A stretch of DNA of 64,000 nt, from NCBI RefSeq assembly GCF_003259435.1, contig NZ_QLMA01000008.1:310001-374000 (forward strand), read 5' to 3'. Both the position numbers and the translations under genes were made by a program. This DNA is from Chitinophaga dinghuensis. GTDB lineage: Bacteria > Bacteroidota > Bacteroidia > Chitinophagales > Chitinophagaceae. The notes beneath the pieces were generated by a model, which was given only the letters and a program-made list of their open reading frames with translations, made no database searches and was not told the origin of the DNA. Each line of letters begins with the position of its first letter. Positions within the stretch are counted from its first letter, which is position 1. This document shows, one piece after another, positions 18,874-27,597 of this stretch.

Positions 18874-19007
18874 ATTATCGCATAAAAATTTCTAACAAGT
18901 CGGCATACACGGTTAAATAATTGATAATTAATGATTAATTTAATTTCAATTATTGCAGAAAAATTATTTATCTTAATAAAAATGCAAAAAATCATTCTGA
19001 GATGAAT

Positions 19008-19015
19008 TATTTTTG
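19008..19015 (+). promoter_or_regulatory. Possible -7 promoter element for the DeoR regulator
   Basis: TATTTTTG matches TAnnTTTG. It would give a leader of about 90 bases before the ATG at 19111. In such A/T-rich sequence a chance match is quite possible. Confidence 0.35.
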
Positions 19016-19110
19016 TAGTAAGTATTATATTAGATCTAAATCTCATACCCCGGAGCAAACCGGAGGACTATAATACTTTCATCTAAAATTTGAATCGCCG
19101 AACACAAGCC

Positions 19111-19896
19111 ATGGATAGTGCAAATACCCAGGACCAGTTGCCTCCTGTAACCCTGACAAAAAAAGCCAGGAAGCAACTTATTATTCAACAGGTGAATATC
19201 CATACCCGCATAACGTATACGGAACTGGTCAACCTGATTAATGTATCGGAAGATACCATCCGCCGGGATGTCAATGAGCTGGCGGACGATGGAGAAGTAG
19301 TGAAAATCAAAGGCGGCGCTATGTCTATCGCCTATCATTACGGCCATGAATCCGAAACATACGCCCAGCAAAATAAAGGGGTGATCGCCGATAAAACTTT
19401 GCAATTATTGCGGGACGACATGATCGTGCTGATCGGGGGCGGTACCACCATCCGGGAGTTTATCAAAAAAATCCCCACGACCCTCAAAGCCACCTTTATC
19501 ACCGTTAACGTACTTTCTGCTGTAGAACTGCTGGACAAGCCCATGATAAAGACGATCGTGATCGGCGGACAGATATCTGCCTACAGTCAGATGACTGTTA
19601 GCGGAGAAGTATTTGAATATCTCTCCAATATCAAAGCGGACCTCTGCATCATTGGCACCAATGCCATAGACCCGGTAAATGGTCTTACTGATGCCGACTG
19701 GGAAACCATCCAGGTGAAAAAAGCGATGATAAAAGCCGCAGACAAGGTTGCAATTCTTGCAATTTCTGAGAAATTAAACTCTTCCATGAAAATGAAAATC
19801 GCAGACCTCTCCGATATTCATTACCTCATCACGGAACTGCCAGCGGACAGCAAGGAACTACAGGCCTACAAGGCCAAAGACCTCACCATACTTTAG
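19111..19896 (+). CDS. DeoR-family transcriptional regulator
   Basis: This 261-residue regulator has an N-terminal winged helix (about 20-75). Its recognition region SEDTIRRDVNELADDGEVVKIKGGA is the classic DeoR signature. A DeoR C-terminal sensor domain follows (about 85-250), with GGGTTIREF binding a phosphosugar-like effector. It is divergent from the susC-hexosaminidase operon, and the operon encodes a sugar kinase whose product could be the effector. The ATG at 19111 was chosen over an upstream in-frame TTG at 19090. A very strong terminator follows. Confidence 0.88.
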   Translation: MDSANTQDQLPPVTLTKKARKQLIIQQVNIHTRITYTELVNLINVSEDTIRRDVNELADDGEVVKIKGGAMSIAYHYGHESETYAQQNKGVIADKTLQLLRDDMIVLIGGGTTIREFIKKIPTTLKATFITVNVLSAVELLDKPMIKTIVIGGQISAYSQMTVSGEVFEYLSNIKADLCIIGTNAIDPVNGLTDADWETIQVKKAMIKAADKVAILAISEKLNSSMKMKIADLSDIHYLITELPADSKELQAYKAKDLTIL

Positions 19897-19915
19897 CAAT
19901 TGGTCAATCTACTAT

Positions 19916-19959
19916 AAAAAAGAACAGCCCGGGATGAACGCATCCCGGGCTGTTGCTTT
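19916..19959. terminator. Bidirectional intrinsic terminator (DeoR / GNAT)
   Basis: The arms 19923-19936 and 19941-19954 form a perfect 14-bp GC-rich stem closed by a 4-base loop. An A-run precedes it and TTGCTTTAT follows. It separates the convergent DeoR and GNAT genes. Confidence 0.9.
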
Positions 19960-19971
19960 ATAAATCCCTTA

Positions 19972-20493
19972 CTAGGAAAGTCGCTTATAATAAATGATAG
20001 TGCCTGATAATCCGCCATGCGGTTTCAATGCATAGTCCGGAATCATACCTGCCCTTTCAAATCCCAGCGCTTCATATAACCCTGCCGCTCCTTCTTCTTC
20101 CGCAGTATCAAGGGTGATCAGCGTTTTGCCCTTTTGCAAAGCCTGCGCTTCCGCCGCTACCATTAAGGCCCGCCCCACTCCCTGGCCACGGTAATCTGTT
20201 CGCACCATCATCTTGGCAACTTCAGCCCGATGCGGCTGGTTAGGCGGACAATTCAACAATAAAGTAACAGTACCAATCAGCTTTGCGCCGTCAAAGGCGC
20301 CCAGCAACATTCGCTCGCCAGCAATTACTGCATTCATGGAAGAACGCCAGAAAGCCAATGCAGTATTTTCATCCAGCGGATGCATAAAACTAACAGAACC
20401 GCCACTGGCAACGGTTTCTATTAACAAATCTGCCAGAGCGGCTATTATCTCCGGCTCATACACTAATGGCGCGATATGGTAGGATGGTTTCAT
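19972..20493 (-). CDS. GNAT-family N-acetyltransferase
   Basis: This 173-residue acetyltransferase uses acetyl-CoA. Motif A with the pyrophosphate-binding loop is visible as VRTDYRGQGVGRALM near residues 97-111. A downstream strand LITLDTAEE and helix GLYEALGFERAG complete the GNAT fold. The substrate is unknown; the family includes amino-acid, antibiotic and protein acetylases. It stands alone, facing the DeoR gene across the terminator, and does not appear to belong to the hexosaminidase operon. Confidence 0.85.
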   Translation of the reverse strand: MKPSYHIAPLVYEPEIIAALADLLIETVASGGSVSFMHPLDENTALAFWRSSMNAVIAGERMLLGAFDGAKLIGTVTLLLNCPPNQPHRAEVAKMMVRTDYRGQGVGRALMVAAEAQALQKGKTLITLDTAEEEGAAGLYEALGFERAGMIPDYALKPHGGLSGTIIYYKRLS

Positions 20494-20643
20494 GTCTCTC
20501 TACATTAAAGGTTAAAAAATACCCCCTCCGCCAAAATACTCCATTCCTTTTTGAATATTTTCAAAATTAAAGCCATCACCGCAGCAGGCTGCGGCAGGAT
20601 GGCAGTGCTAGATTTTTTTATTATCTTCAGCAAAACCTATTTT

Positions 20644-21018
20644 ATGAAATTACCTGAAGGGTATCAACGTGTGATGCCATACCTAATAATCAAGCACGCA
20701 GAAGGATTTTTTGATTTCACCCGCAAAGTATTCGGCGCTACCGAAAAAATTCGCAGCTTCCATCAAGATGTTTTTAAACACGGAGAAATCCAGATTGGCG
20801 ACTCTACCATCATGTTTGGAGAAGGTAATGCCGACTGGGGATACCAACCAGCCGGCATTTTTGTTTACGTAGATGATGCCGATGCTACCTTTAAAAAAGC
20901 AATTGAACATGGCTGCAAAGCCATTATGCCCATCGCCAATCAACCCTATGGCCGATCCGGCGGCATACAAGATCCCTACGGCAATACCTGGTGGATTACC
21001 TCTGTGATCGATCAATGA
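20644..21018 (+). CDS. VOC-superfamily (glyoxalase/PhnB-like) protein
   Basis: This 124-residue protein has the vicinal-oxygen-chelate fold. It opens with VMPYLIIKHAEGFFDFTRKVFGA and ends with IQDPYGNTWWITS, the usual closing strand carrying a conserved Asp-Pro-Tyr-Gly pattern. The PhnB-like subgroup has no assigned reaction. The open frame starts at 20551, but the ATG at 20644 is where family homology begins. The last 7 bases overlap the convergent AhpD-like gene. Confidence 0.85.
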   Translation: MKLPEGYQRVMPYLIIKHAEGFFDFTRKVFGATEKIRSFHQDVFKHGEIQIGDSTIMFGEGNADWGYQPAGIFVYVDDADATFKKAIEHGCKAIMPIANQPYGRSGGIQDPYGNTWWITSVIDQ

Positions 21019-21425
21019 TCACCCAGGGCAATACGAATACGGTTTAAAGCATTCATCAAGGCAATACCTGCCGTGATATCTACCACTTCCTGCCGACTAA
21101 AAAATTGCTCCAGTTGCTGCAACGTAGCAGGAGAAACAGTACCTATCGCTGTCACTTCTTCCGCCCATTGCAACACTAATCTTTCTTTGGCATGAAATCG
21201 CCCGGATAATTTCCATCCCGGCAATTCATCCAACAACTCCTGCGAAACACCCATCTGTCGCAGTTCCCCTGCATGATACCCACAACAAAACGCACATCCA
21301 TTCAACTGTGATACCCGCAGCTCCGCCAAAGCCAACAAACGCTCCTCTCCTATATTCTTCCGAAACTGCTGATGCGCCTTATACAAATACCCTATTGCCT
21401 CCGGCGATATCGCTTTATAATCCAT
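21012..21425 (-). CDS. Carboxymuconolactone decarboxylase/AhpD-like protein
   Basis: This 137-residue protein of the all-helical CMD/AhpD family carries the redox motif CAFCCGYH (CxxC followed by CxxxH), so an alkylhydroperoxidase-type thiol activity is likely rather than lactone decarboxylation. The ATG at 21425 was chosen over a longer frame because homology begins at MDYKAISPEAIGYLYKA. GACCTTTG, one base off the -7 consensus, lies at 21443-21450 on the minus strand. It converges on the VOC gene with overlapping stop codons. Confidence 0.85.
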   Translation of the reverse strand: MDYKAISPEAIGYLYKAHQQFRKNIGEERLLALAELRVSQLNGCAFCCGYHAGELRQMGVSQELLDELPGWKLSGRFHAKERLVLQWAEEVTAIGTVSPATLQQLEQFFSRQEVVDITAGIALMNALNRIRIALGDH

Positions 21426-21562
21426 ATACTTTGATTTACCCGCAAAGGTCATCTGCAAATACCTCCGGAAAATGGAAGATTTTGGTGAAATATCTGGATA
21501 ATTTGGGGCGACGACAGCTTATCATTATGATTATTGTCATATCAGTATAGGAGAAACTATGG

Positions 21563-21570
21563 TACCTTTG
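21563..21570 (+). promoter_or_regulatory. -7 promoter element for the thioredoxin-like gene
   Basis: TACCTTTG matches TAnnTTTG and lies 24 bases before the ATG at 21595. It falls just inside the longer open frame starting at 21559, which argues for the downstream start. Confidence 0.55.
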
Positions 21571-21594
21571 CAAAGTGAACTAAAACAGCGGAAC

Positions 21595-22149
21595 ATGGAC
21601 TTCAAAACCTACGAACATCAGTTCTATAACATCCTGCACGATCCTAATCCTGCAGCGCCATACGACAATCCTAACTACCTTAACTATACGAAGTTAAACT
21701 GGTCCAGGCACCAACGCTGGCTGAAAGTGGGCGTACTTAATGAAGCAATCATTACCGCCGCAAAAGCTATCTCATCAGTTCAACATTGGGTGATCATTAC
21801 AGAACCATGGTGTGGAGATGCCGCGCATATTGTACCCTTCATTCAAATGATAGCCAATTTGAATCCACTGATACAAACAGACTACCAACTGCGGGACAGC
21901 CCTCCTAACCTGATTGAACAATACCTCACACATGGCACGAAGTCCATTCCCAAACTGATTATTCGTGACAGTGCCGACAAAGACCTCGCGGTCTGGGGTC
22001 CCCGACCAGCAGGTTGTCAACAGTTGTATGATCAGCTGAAACAAGAGAAAGCGGATTTCGAACAACAGAAAGTTGCCCTGCAACAATGGTACAATGATGA
22101 TAAAGGGAAAAGCTTTCAGGCAGAATTATTACCACTCTTACTTGCATAA
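21595..22149 (+). CDS. Thioredoxin-family protein with single active-site cysteine
   Basis: This 184-residue cytoplasmic protein has a thioredoxin-like fold. The active-site loop reads EPWCGDAAH, so only the first cysteine of CxxC is kept and an Asp replaces the residue after Gly. A cis-proline loop is present in KSIPKLII. Monothiol proteins of this type are common in Bacteroidota and Firmicutes; the redox partner is unknown. The N-terminal 60 residues and the C-terminal helix extend beyond the core. The start was set by the promoter at 21563-21570. Confidence 0.8.
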   Translation: MDFKTYEHQFYNILHDPNPAAPYDNPNYLNYTKLNWSRHQRWLKVGVLNEAIITAAKAISSVQHWVIITEPWCGDAAHIVPFIQMIANLNPLIQTDYQLRDSPPNLIEQYLTHGTKSIPKLIIRDSADKDLAVWGPRPAGCQQLYDQLKQEKADFEQQKVALQQWYNDDKGKSFQAELLPLLLA

Positions 22150-22160
22150 AACAGAACTTG

Positions 22161-22212
22161 CTATAAAGTAAAAAAGAAGGCTGTTATTTCAGCCTTCTTT
22201 TTTACTTTATAG
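22161..22212. terminator. Bidirectional terminator, 23-bp perfect stem
   Basis: The arms 22161-22183 and 22190-22212 are perfectly complementary over 23 bp with a 6-base loop. Six A and six T residues lie within the stem, so it can fold as a terminator in both directions between the convergent thioredoxin-like and PAP2 genes. Confidence 0.85.
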
Positions 22213-22242
22213 TTTCTCTAAAAGTGCCCACACGCGGCATTT

Positions 22243-23028
22243 CTAGAAGGATCTTGTCAGATAAACCCCACAAAATTCCGGCGTAATGGCTGGTAATATA
22301 AAGGTGTGCAACGATTCCTTATGCTTTAAGTGCATCTTAATTTTATCGTACACCCAATAAGCGGTGGTAGTGGAGGCAATGCCAATGCCAGCTCCCGCAC
22401 ACACATCCCCTACCCAATGCTCATTCTTTGCCACCCTGATAATAGCTGTGGAAGTAGCAGCTGCGTATCCTGCCACAGTATACCATATCGACTGATCGCC
22501 ATATTCCCTACGGAGAAACTCTGCGGATGCAAACGCAATAGCGGCATGCGTAGAGGGGAACGACTGATAATCTGTATTATCCGGCCGCAAAACATGTGTT
22601 GCTCCCTTTAACGGATATACGATGGCAGCTGTGAGTCCTGCTGAGGCGGCGTACAGCAATGCCTGCTCTGCAGGAGCATGTTTACCTCGTACTCCTGCCA
22701 GGTTCAATACTATTACCGCTGCCGCCGGTGAAAAGGCAGTGTAATTCTCCGGCTGAGCGAACATACCGGGCTCTTTCTTAGTGGTGTTTAACACTACGTC
22801 CTTATTGTTATTATCACGAACCCTGATAATGGTAGTTGCCGTTCCAATGCCGATCAATGCCGCCGGTAGTATATATGAGCGGAAAGTAATTTTACCAGGA
22901 CTAAAAGTCGGCTGGCTGCGCTTTGGCGTAAACGCCATAGAATCCGTTTGGGCGAAAGTAGTGAGGTTTGTCAACAAGAGTATGGTGGCCAAAATGAGAG
23001 ATGCAAGGCCTTTTAAGCGTTTTTCCAA
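22243..23028 (-). CDS. Secreted PAP2-family phosphatase
   Basis: This 261-residue lipid/acid phosphatase shows the three PAP2 motifs: KGATHVLRP, PSTHAA and RVAKNEHWVGD, with the nucleophilic His in the last. The protein starts with a signal peptide, GLASLILATILLLTNLTTFAQ. The chosen TTG start at 23028 places this peptide at the N-terminus. Two ATGs upstream (23160, 23202) add 44 or 58 residues with no feature, and the outer one lies inside a hairpin, so I consider them less likely. It may dephosphorylate undecaprenyl-type or phospholipid substrates in the periplasm. Start uncertain. Confidence 0.75.
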   Translation of the reverse strand: MEKRLKGLASLILATILLLTNLTTFAQTDSMAFTPKRSQPTFSPGKITFRSYILPAALIGIGTATTIIRVRDNNNKDVVLNTTKKEPGMFAQPENYTAFSPAAAVIVLNLAGVRGKHAPAEQALLYAASAGLTAAIVYPLKGATHVLRPDNTDYQSFPSTHAAIAFASAEFLRREYGDQSIWYTVAGYAAATSTAIIRVAKNEHWVGDVCAGAGIGIASTTTAYWVYDKIKMHLKHKESLHTFILPAITPEFCGVYLTRSF

Positions 23029-23158
23029 ATCAGATAGCTTTTTGATGGATGAAGAAATAAGGAGATTGGAACGCAATTTATCGAATTGCCGAGAATAAAA
23101 GACAAAGCTTTTACAGGAGAAGGGAATAGCTGACCGACTAATACTTTCATCATACCGC

Positions 23159-23202
23159 ATGGGGATTCCCAAAAGTAAGAACAGACTTTTGGGAATCCCC
23201 AT
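23159..23202 (-). terminator. 18-bp hairpin after the beta-helix gene
   Basis: The arms 23159-23176 and 23185-23202 are perfectly complementary with an 8-base loop and contain the core CCCAAAAGT/ACTTTTGGG. It lies 4 bases after the stop of the minus-strand beta-helix gene. No T-run follows, so it may stabilise the transcript end rather than terminate by itself. The same core recurs at 35800-35841. Confidence 0.55.
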
Positions 23203-23206
23203 AGAT

Positions 23207-24718
23207 TTATTTTTTACCTAATCGTTCCAGCAGTTGTTGTTTATACAAACTCAGTGGTTGCACTGGATGGTCATGCGATACATAGATCCCTTCCGGCAGC
23301 AATGGCGATTTATCAAAAGGGCGGGCTTCTTTTCGTTGTGCACCTATACAGCCAAACATCCAGTTCATAGCTCCTGGCGGTTGCTGGTTCAGGAAGGAGG
23401 TAGCGCTACTATTCCAAGCTACGGACCATCCAATAGACCAACCATGGCCGGAGCCCATTTCACCTCTGTTCATGAAATCAATACCGCCGCCAGGTACCTT
23501 ACAATTATCTACCAGTAATCCTGTTGCCCATCGTTGATGCGGCTGTATCCAGCCACCACCTTCAAACAGGCAATCCATAATTACAATAGGGCCTGTTACT
23601 TTAGCCCCAGTGGCGATATAAAAAACATTGGCTCCTTTGATATAACAATTCTTTACCAACTGCTGTGGCCCATTGGTACTGATATCTGCCGGTTTGGCGG
23701 CCCCGATGGTTTTATCATCATGATAGATCGCGATGCTGTCCAGGGTAATTCTGCGGCCAGTAAGCGTGATACTGTTGATGGTGTTAAATACCTGGATGTT
23801 GGTAGCCCATGCATCGGTAATCCCCCCAATGAAAAATGCCTGGTGGTGGCGCTCATTGATAGTACCCGTTTGTGAAGGCGATACCATACGGAAGTTCATG
23901 ATCCCACAATTGGAGAGCTCTCCGGTGGTGCTGATTTTTTCCACCATCGTGCCTGCCGGCGACGTATAGACAGCATCGTAGCTGTCTGTCAACGGTACAT
24001 CCAATTGGAGCGTATTGCCTTTTACAGCGGTGATGATTCTGTCTGTAGTCAGTTCTCCACTGATCCAGGTTTGGGGCTTACCGTCTCTGACCAAATCGTC
24101 CATCCCCATGAATTTCACCCATTGCGGAGTAACGGGTTTGGTTATACGAACCGTGTCTCCCGATCTAAAACCTTGACCATTTTGCACCTGCAATTTCATG
24201 GCGCCGGCAGGAATATAAGCGTCTGTAACCAGCTGGCTAGGACCATTATTGGTATACGACGGCTTCCCTTTTATTACCACCGCCATATGTGGCGCGCCGC
24301 TTAATTGCAGCACAGTCCCGTTTTCTCCGCTACCGCTACCGGCCAACACTATGCCGCTGGCTTGTATCTGGATGGTTTGCTGACATTCGTAGTTACCGGG
24401 AGATAACAATACCTTTCCCCGGAAACCGTTCTTCAGGGGCATGGCAGCCACTTTATCAATGGCAGCCTGGATAGCGGCGCTATTATCGCCGGAAATGGGT
24501 TGTAAGGTAATAGTAGCCGGAATATCCGGAATGGCCACTCCGCCCCCTTTATAACCAGCATAAGAGAAATCAGGGATACGATCCCCCCGGGAGGAATAAT
24601 CATATTTTAATTTCCCTTTAGCATCCAGGGATACCCATTGCTGCGCATGGGTGGATAATGGCAGCAGGAAGCCAATGCAGCAGCTGCGCAAAAGATTTTT
24701 CGTGAATCTATTTTTCAT
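23207..24718 (-). CDS. Secreted right-handed beta-helix protein (pectate-lyase/GH28-like)
   Basis: This 503-residue protein has a signal peptide ending near THAQ (residue 26). A GDNSAAIQAAIDKVAAMP segment near residue 80 is the typical opening of pectate-lyase-superfamily and GH28-related helices. Repeating short strands follow, such as NCGIMNFRMVS, VIMDCLFEGGGW and LLVDNCKVPGGG. This suggests a polysaccharide lyase or hydrolase, but I cannot name the substrate or catalytic residues. It has its own promoter and a hairpin after its stop, and is not linked to a SusC/D pair. Confidence 0.7.
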   Translation of the reverse strand: MKNRFTKNLLRSCCIGFLLPLSTHAQQWVSLDAKGKLKYDYSSRGDRIPDFSYAGYKGGGVAIPDIPATITLQPISGDNSAAIQAAIDKVAAMPLKNGFRGKVLLSPGNYECQQTIQIQASGIVLAGSGSGENGTVLQLSGAPHMAVVIKGKPSYTNNGPSQLVTDAYIPAGAMKLQVQNGQGFRSGDTVRITKPVTPQWVKFMGMDDLVRDGKPQTWISGELTTDRIITAVKGNTLQLDVPLTDSYDAVYTSPAGTMVEKISTTGELSNCGIMNFRMVSPSQTGTINERHHQAFFIGGITDAWATNIQVFNTINSITLTGRRITLDSIAIYHDDKTIGAAKPADISTNGPQQLVKNCYIKGANVFYIATGAKVTGPIVIMDCLFEGGGWIQPHQRWATGLLVDNCKVPGGGIDFMNRGEMGSGHGWSIGWSVAWNSSATSFLNQQPPGAMNWMFGCIGAQRKEARPFDKSPLLPEGIYVSHDHPVQPLSLYKQQLLERLGKK

Positions 24719-24747
24719 AACAGGAACAGTTCATCTACTGATATCTT

Positions 24748-24755
24748 CAAAGCTA
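24748..24755 (-). promoter_or_regulatory. -7 promoter element for the beta-helix gene
   Basis: TAGCTTTG on the minus strand matches TAnnTTTG and lies 29 bases upstream of the ATG at 24718. Confidence 0.5.
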
Positions 24756-24810
24756 CTACGAACTGTTGAACGGATCTGTTCAATTCCTGATGATATTTTC
24801 GCCTGCATAT

Positions 24811-26499
24811 TTAATGCAAAGTGGCTGCCGGTGTTGTTTGTGGGAGGTAAATCATATAATCAGCCTGTTCGGCAGGAACAATGTTCCAGCTATAATTCAC
24901 CGCTTTATTCTGATGTACCCCAAGGATATTATGCCGATACCGTTTTTCAAATTCCGGCGAATGAAGGGATAACCAACCAGGTTCGTGATTGTTTTTAGTG
25001 ATGTTATATTCCAAAGACCCAATTGGTATTGCCGGAAGCGCTGCCGTGAGTGCCTGTTGTGTGGCATAGTTCCAGGCATAGAAGTAATTTCCTGCTCCAA
25101 TCAGCGACATCACCATTACATAATCGCTTCCGAAATATTGTTGCAGATACCCGCCAGCCATCCCTTGCAGCTTCATCAAATGGGCATTATGCGCAATTAA
25201 GACGGCCCGGATACTGGTGTCCTGCAACGCATTACGCAGGTTTACTGCCATGCAAGAATCGCGGAACCCTCCCTGTTCAAAGATATGTCGGCCATTAAAA
25301 TCAGGTTTCCCTTGTCTGGAGCAAAGCTCCAGAAACTGCGCCACCTGATGCATCTTCAGCAGGGTGGCTTTATCTGTATGGGCGGTAGCTACCAGTTGCT
25401 GAAAATGATACTGTGCAGTATGCAGTGTTGCCGTATCTACCTTCATTCCCGACAGCATTTCCTCCGCTATCTCTCCAATATTTGTGACTGCTGCTACCAT
25501 GGCAGGGCCCAGACTACTATCCCCGGCCAGTTCCGATATAGCAAGGAAAGGCAATTGCATATCCATGCCCATCACATGAATCGGTGATGGATGGGTCGCA
25601 TTATAGTTTCTTATCCACTGGAGGAAGTCGAGAATTTCCTGGTTATTCATGTGCCAGCCGCATAGCTTCAGTAATGCGGCTATATTTTCGCTGCTGTCTC
25701 CGTTGACGTATTTATCGATATGCAAAGCCACGTCCACTCCTATTTCCAGGGTTACCGCATTGTATGCGCCTTTCGTCAATACCTGTTGGGCGATATTCGT
25801 ATATGCATGGATGTTGCTGGCAGCGCCATGACAATATTCACCGATGGCCAGTATCCGGGGAATATGACCTGATAACATCGTATCTCCAAATGCTGCTGGC
25901 GTGAATGGTTGTAAGGACAGGCGACTGGCTGTCGCGGTAGCTATATATTGCTGATCCAGCCATTGGTGCAATGGTTTACCATTCATAGTGGCTGTCATGG
26001 AAGACAACCGCCATTCTCCGGGCCCATCTATCTGTAGGATGGGCGCAATATATACTGCATCTGAAGGAATGTTTCCTTGTATTATGAAAGTTTGCCAACC
26101 ATTTGCAAATGAGGATACTGCTGATAGTCGCCCTACAATTGTTTCCGTTTTGTTCATGATAGCGCAACTCAACTGTACTTGCTGCATATGTTTTCCGCGG
26201 GCCTGTATGCGTAGAAATAGTTTGCCTCCGGCAGACACGGGCAAAGGCAGCTTCTGCAAGATCATTAATCCAGGCGATCTGGGCACGCTATCGGTAATGG
26301 TTATACGTAAAGTCTGTGCTAACTGTTTATCATAAACAGCATGATAACTACTGGCATAAGGACCGGCAAAATACAGGTTCTCCGGAACAGTATCTGTGGG
26401 ATGAGCCGCAGCTAAGGAAAATACAGGCGCAGTAGCTTGCTGGGCGAAGATAGTAGTGCTACATAAGCAGTATAGGAAAGTTAACCATTTTTTCAGCAT
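24811..26499 (-). CDS. Erythromycin-esterase-like (Ere) family protein, secreted
   Basis: This 562-residue protein has a signal peptide ending near IFAQ (about residue 19). An N-terminal beta-rich region (about 30-185) resembles a carbohydrate-binding module. The Ere domain follows from about residue 200 and keeps its key residues: Glu and His in GEYCHGAAS, Glu in VTLEIGVD, and His in LIAHNAHLMK. The motif GExxH is conserved, although YC replaces the AT of EreA. Most members of this family are not macrolide esterases, so resistance cannot be inferred. It lies 22 bases after a lipoprotein gene, with which it is probably co-transcribed. Confidence 0.75.
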   Translation of the reverse strand: MLKKWLTFLYCLCSTTIFAQQATAPVFSLAAAHPTDTVPENLYFAGPYASSYHAVYDKQLAQTLRITITDSVPRSPGLMILQKLPLPVSAGGKLFLRIQARGKHMQQVQLSCAIMNKTETIVGRLSAVSSFANGWQTFIIQGNIPSDAVYIAPILQIDGPGEWRLSSMTATMNGKPLHQWLDQQYIATATASRLSLQPFTPAAFGDTMLSGHIPRILAIGEYCHGAASNIHAYTNIAQQVLTKGAYNAVTLEIGVDVALHIDKYVNGDSSENIAALLKLCGWHMNNQEILDFLQWIRNYNATHPSPIHVMGMDMQLPFLAISELAGDSSLGPAMVAAVTNIGEIAEEMLSGMKVDTATLHTAQYHFQQLVATAHTDKATLLKMHQVAQFLELCSRQGKPDFNGRHIFEQGGFRDSCMAVNLRNALQDTSIRAVLIAHNAHLMKLQGMAGGYLQQYFGSDYVMVMSLIGAGNYFYAWNYATQQALTAALPAIPIGSLEYNITKNNHEPGWLSLHSPEFEKRYRHNILGVHQNKAVNYSWNIVPAEQADYMIYLPQTTPAATLH

Positions 26500-26521
26500 A
26501 CGGATAATGATAATTGTTCAC

Positions 26522-27439
26522 TTAACGTACCTTGATATACCTGTATTCCAGTTCAAGTTGTGTGCCAGGAAATACTTGCTTGGATGCCACTCTTGTATTG
26601 GGTAACAAAGTATAATTGACTGTAGAATTTACAATCGGCTTGTCGTCCTCTTGATATTGCAATCCAGTCACATAATGCATGGAACACAACCAGGGATATG
26701 TTTTATCATTGGCATCTGGATAGAGATCATTCAGTATTGCTTTTGAAAGCATTGGATTACCGACGATTACTGGGTAGAGGGGATTCAGCTCCATACCATA
26801 TTGCAGGTTATACTCCCGCAGATAGGCTATAGTAGGTGAATTATCTACTTGTACCCACATGTTGAATGTATGCGCAATAAGATCGTCCTTGTTCCAGCTA
26901 GGCGCTACATAATGTAACATTCTTCCGTATAAAATGGGAAAGGTATCTTTCCTGCCTTCCAATGTCATTCGATAGTTCTCATCCAGTTTATAATGTGCCT
27001 CATCTGTACCTGATACCTCGCCCGTCTGCCCTCGGTATAGCGTGGAATAGATATCCAGCTTGCCCGGACTCCATTGCACCGTGTCTTTGCGGGTTTTTAC
27101 GATATATCCTCCGATGTAATTATAATAAACGGCCGTGGATACATATCCCAGGTCATCATAAGTATAATCTGCATAATTCATAAAGCGGCGATAGAGCGCT
27201 ACATATTCCCATTTACGGGCTACCTGCTTCTTATCATTGTACACCATGCTATCTTTTGCAATACCGTTCGCAGTAATATGCGTCACCAGGTATTGACCTG
27301 GATCTGGCAATGGAGGCCGGCCCTGTTTGGAACCGCCACCACCGGGAGTTGCAACATGGTCTTTACCACATTGCACAAACAAAATAACTACAACTAACAT
27401 CAGAATAGCCACAGTGGCGTACCTTTTCACGCAATTCAT
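26522..27439 (-). CDS. Lipoprotein of unknown function
   Basis: This 305-residue protein has a signal peptide MNCVKRYATVAILMLVVVI ending in FVQC, so Cys24 would be lipidated. A Gly-rich linker (PGGGGS) is followed by a beta-rich domain with YD/YTYDDLGYVSTAVYYN and DTVQWSPGKLDIYS. These alternating strands are like RHS/YD-type or DUF4595-like lipoproteins of Bacteroidota. No function is known. The open frame starts further upstream at 27538, but the ATG at 27439 directly precedes the signal peptide. It is followed after 22 bases by the Ere-like gene. Confidence 0.65.
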   Translation of the reverse strand: MNCVKRYATVAILMLVVVILFVQCGKDHVATPGGGGSKQGRPPLPDPGQYLVTHITANGIAKDSMVYNDKKQVARKWEYVALYRRFMNYADYTYDDLGYVSTAVYYNYIGGYIVKTRKDTVQWSPGKLDIYSTLYRGQTGEVSGTDEAHYKLDENYRMTLEGRKDTFPILYGRMLHYVAPSWNKDDLIAHTFNMWVQVDNSPTIAYLREYNLQYGMELNPLYPVIVGNPMLSKAILNDLYPDANDKTYPWLCSMHYVTGLQYQEDDKPIVNSTVNYTLLPNTRVASKQVFPGTQLELEYRYIKVR

Positions 27440-27597
27440 AGCACTAATTTTACAAATAGTCACCAGCCTGCCAATGGGGTTAGCATCCATTGGCAAACAC
27501 CTGCCAAGGTATTTAAATAAACGAGCCTTCTCCTCCAAAAGGTTGGGTGCATCTGACTAAATAAGCCAATTTATTTTGGTCGTTCTTATCAAGTATA

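Larger units (their letters stand above)
18770..19110. promoter_or_regulatory. Divergent regulatory region between susC and the DeoR gene
   Basis: This 341-base, very A/T-rich stretch holds no credible gene. It contains the palindromic candidate operator at 18844-18873 on the susC side and a -7 motif for the regulator at 19008-19015. I could not find an exact TAnnTTTG element for susC; a one-base-shorter TAATTTG occurs on the minus strand inside the palindrome. Confidence 0.6.

Noticed and set aside
23029..23202. N-terminal extension of the PAP2 protein
   Set aside because: It would put 44-58 residues before a good signal peptide and starts within or beside an 18-bp hairpin that follows the neighbouring gene.
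24811..26499. Macrolide-resistance gene call for the Ere-like protein
   Set aside because: Family residues are kept but the protein is secreted and has a large extra domain; most family members are not macrolide esterases.
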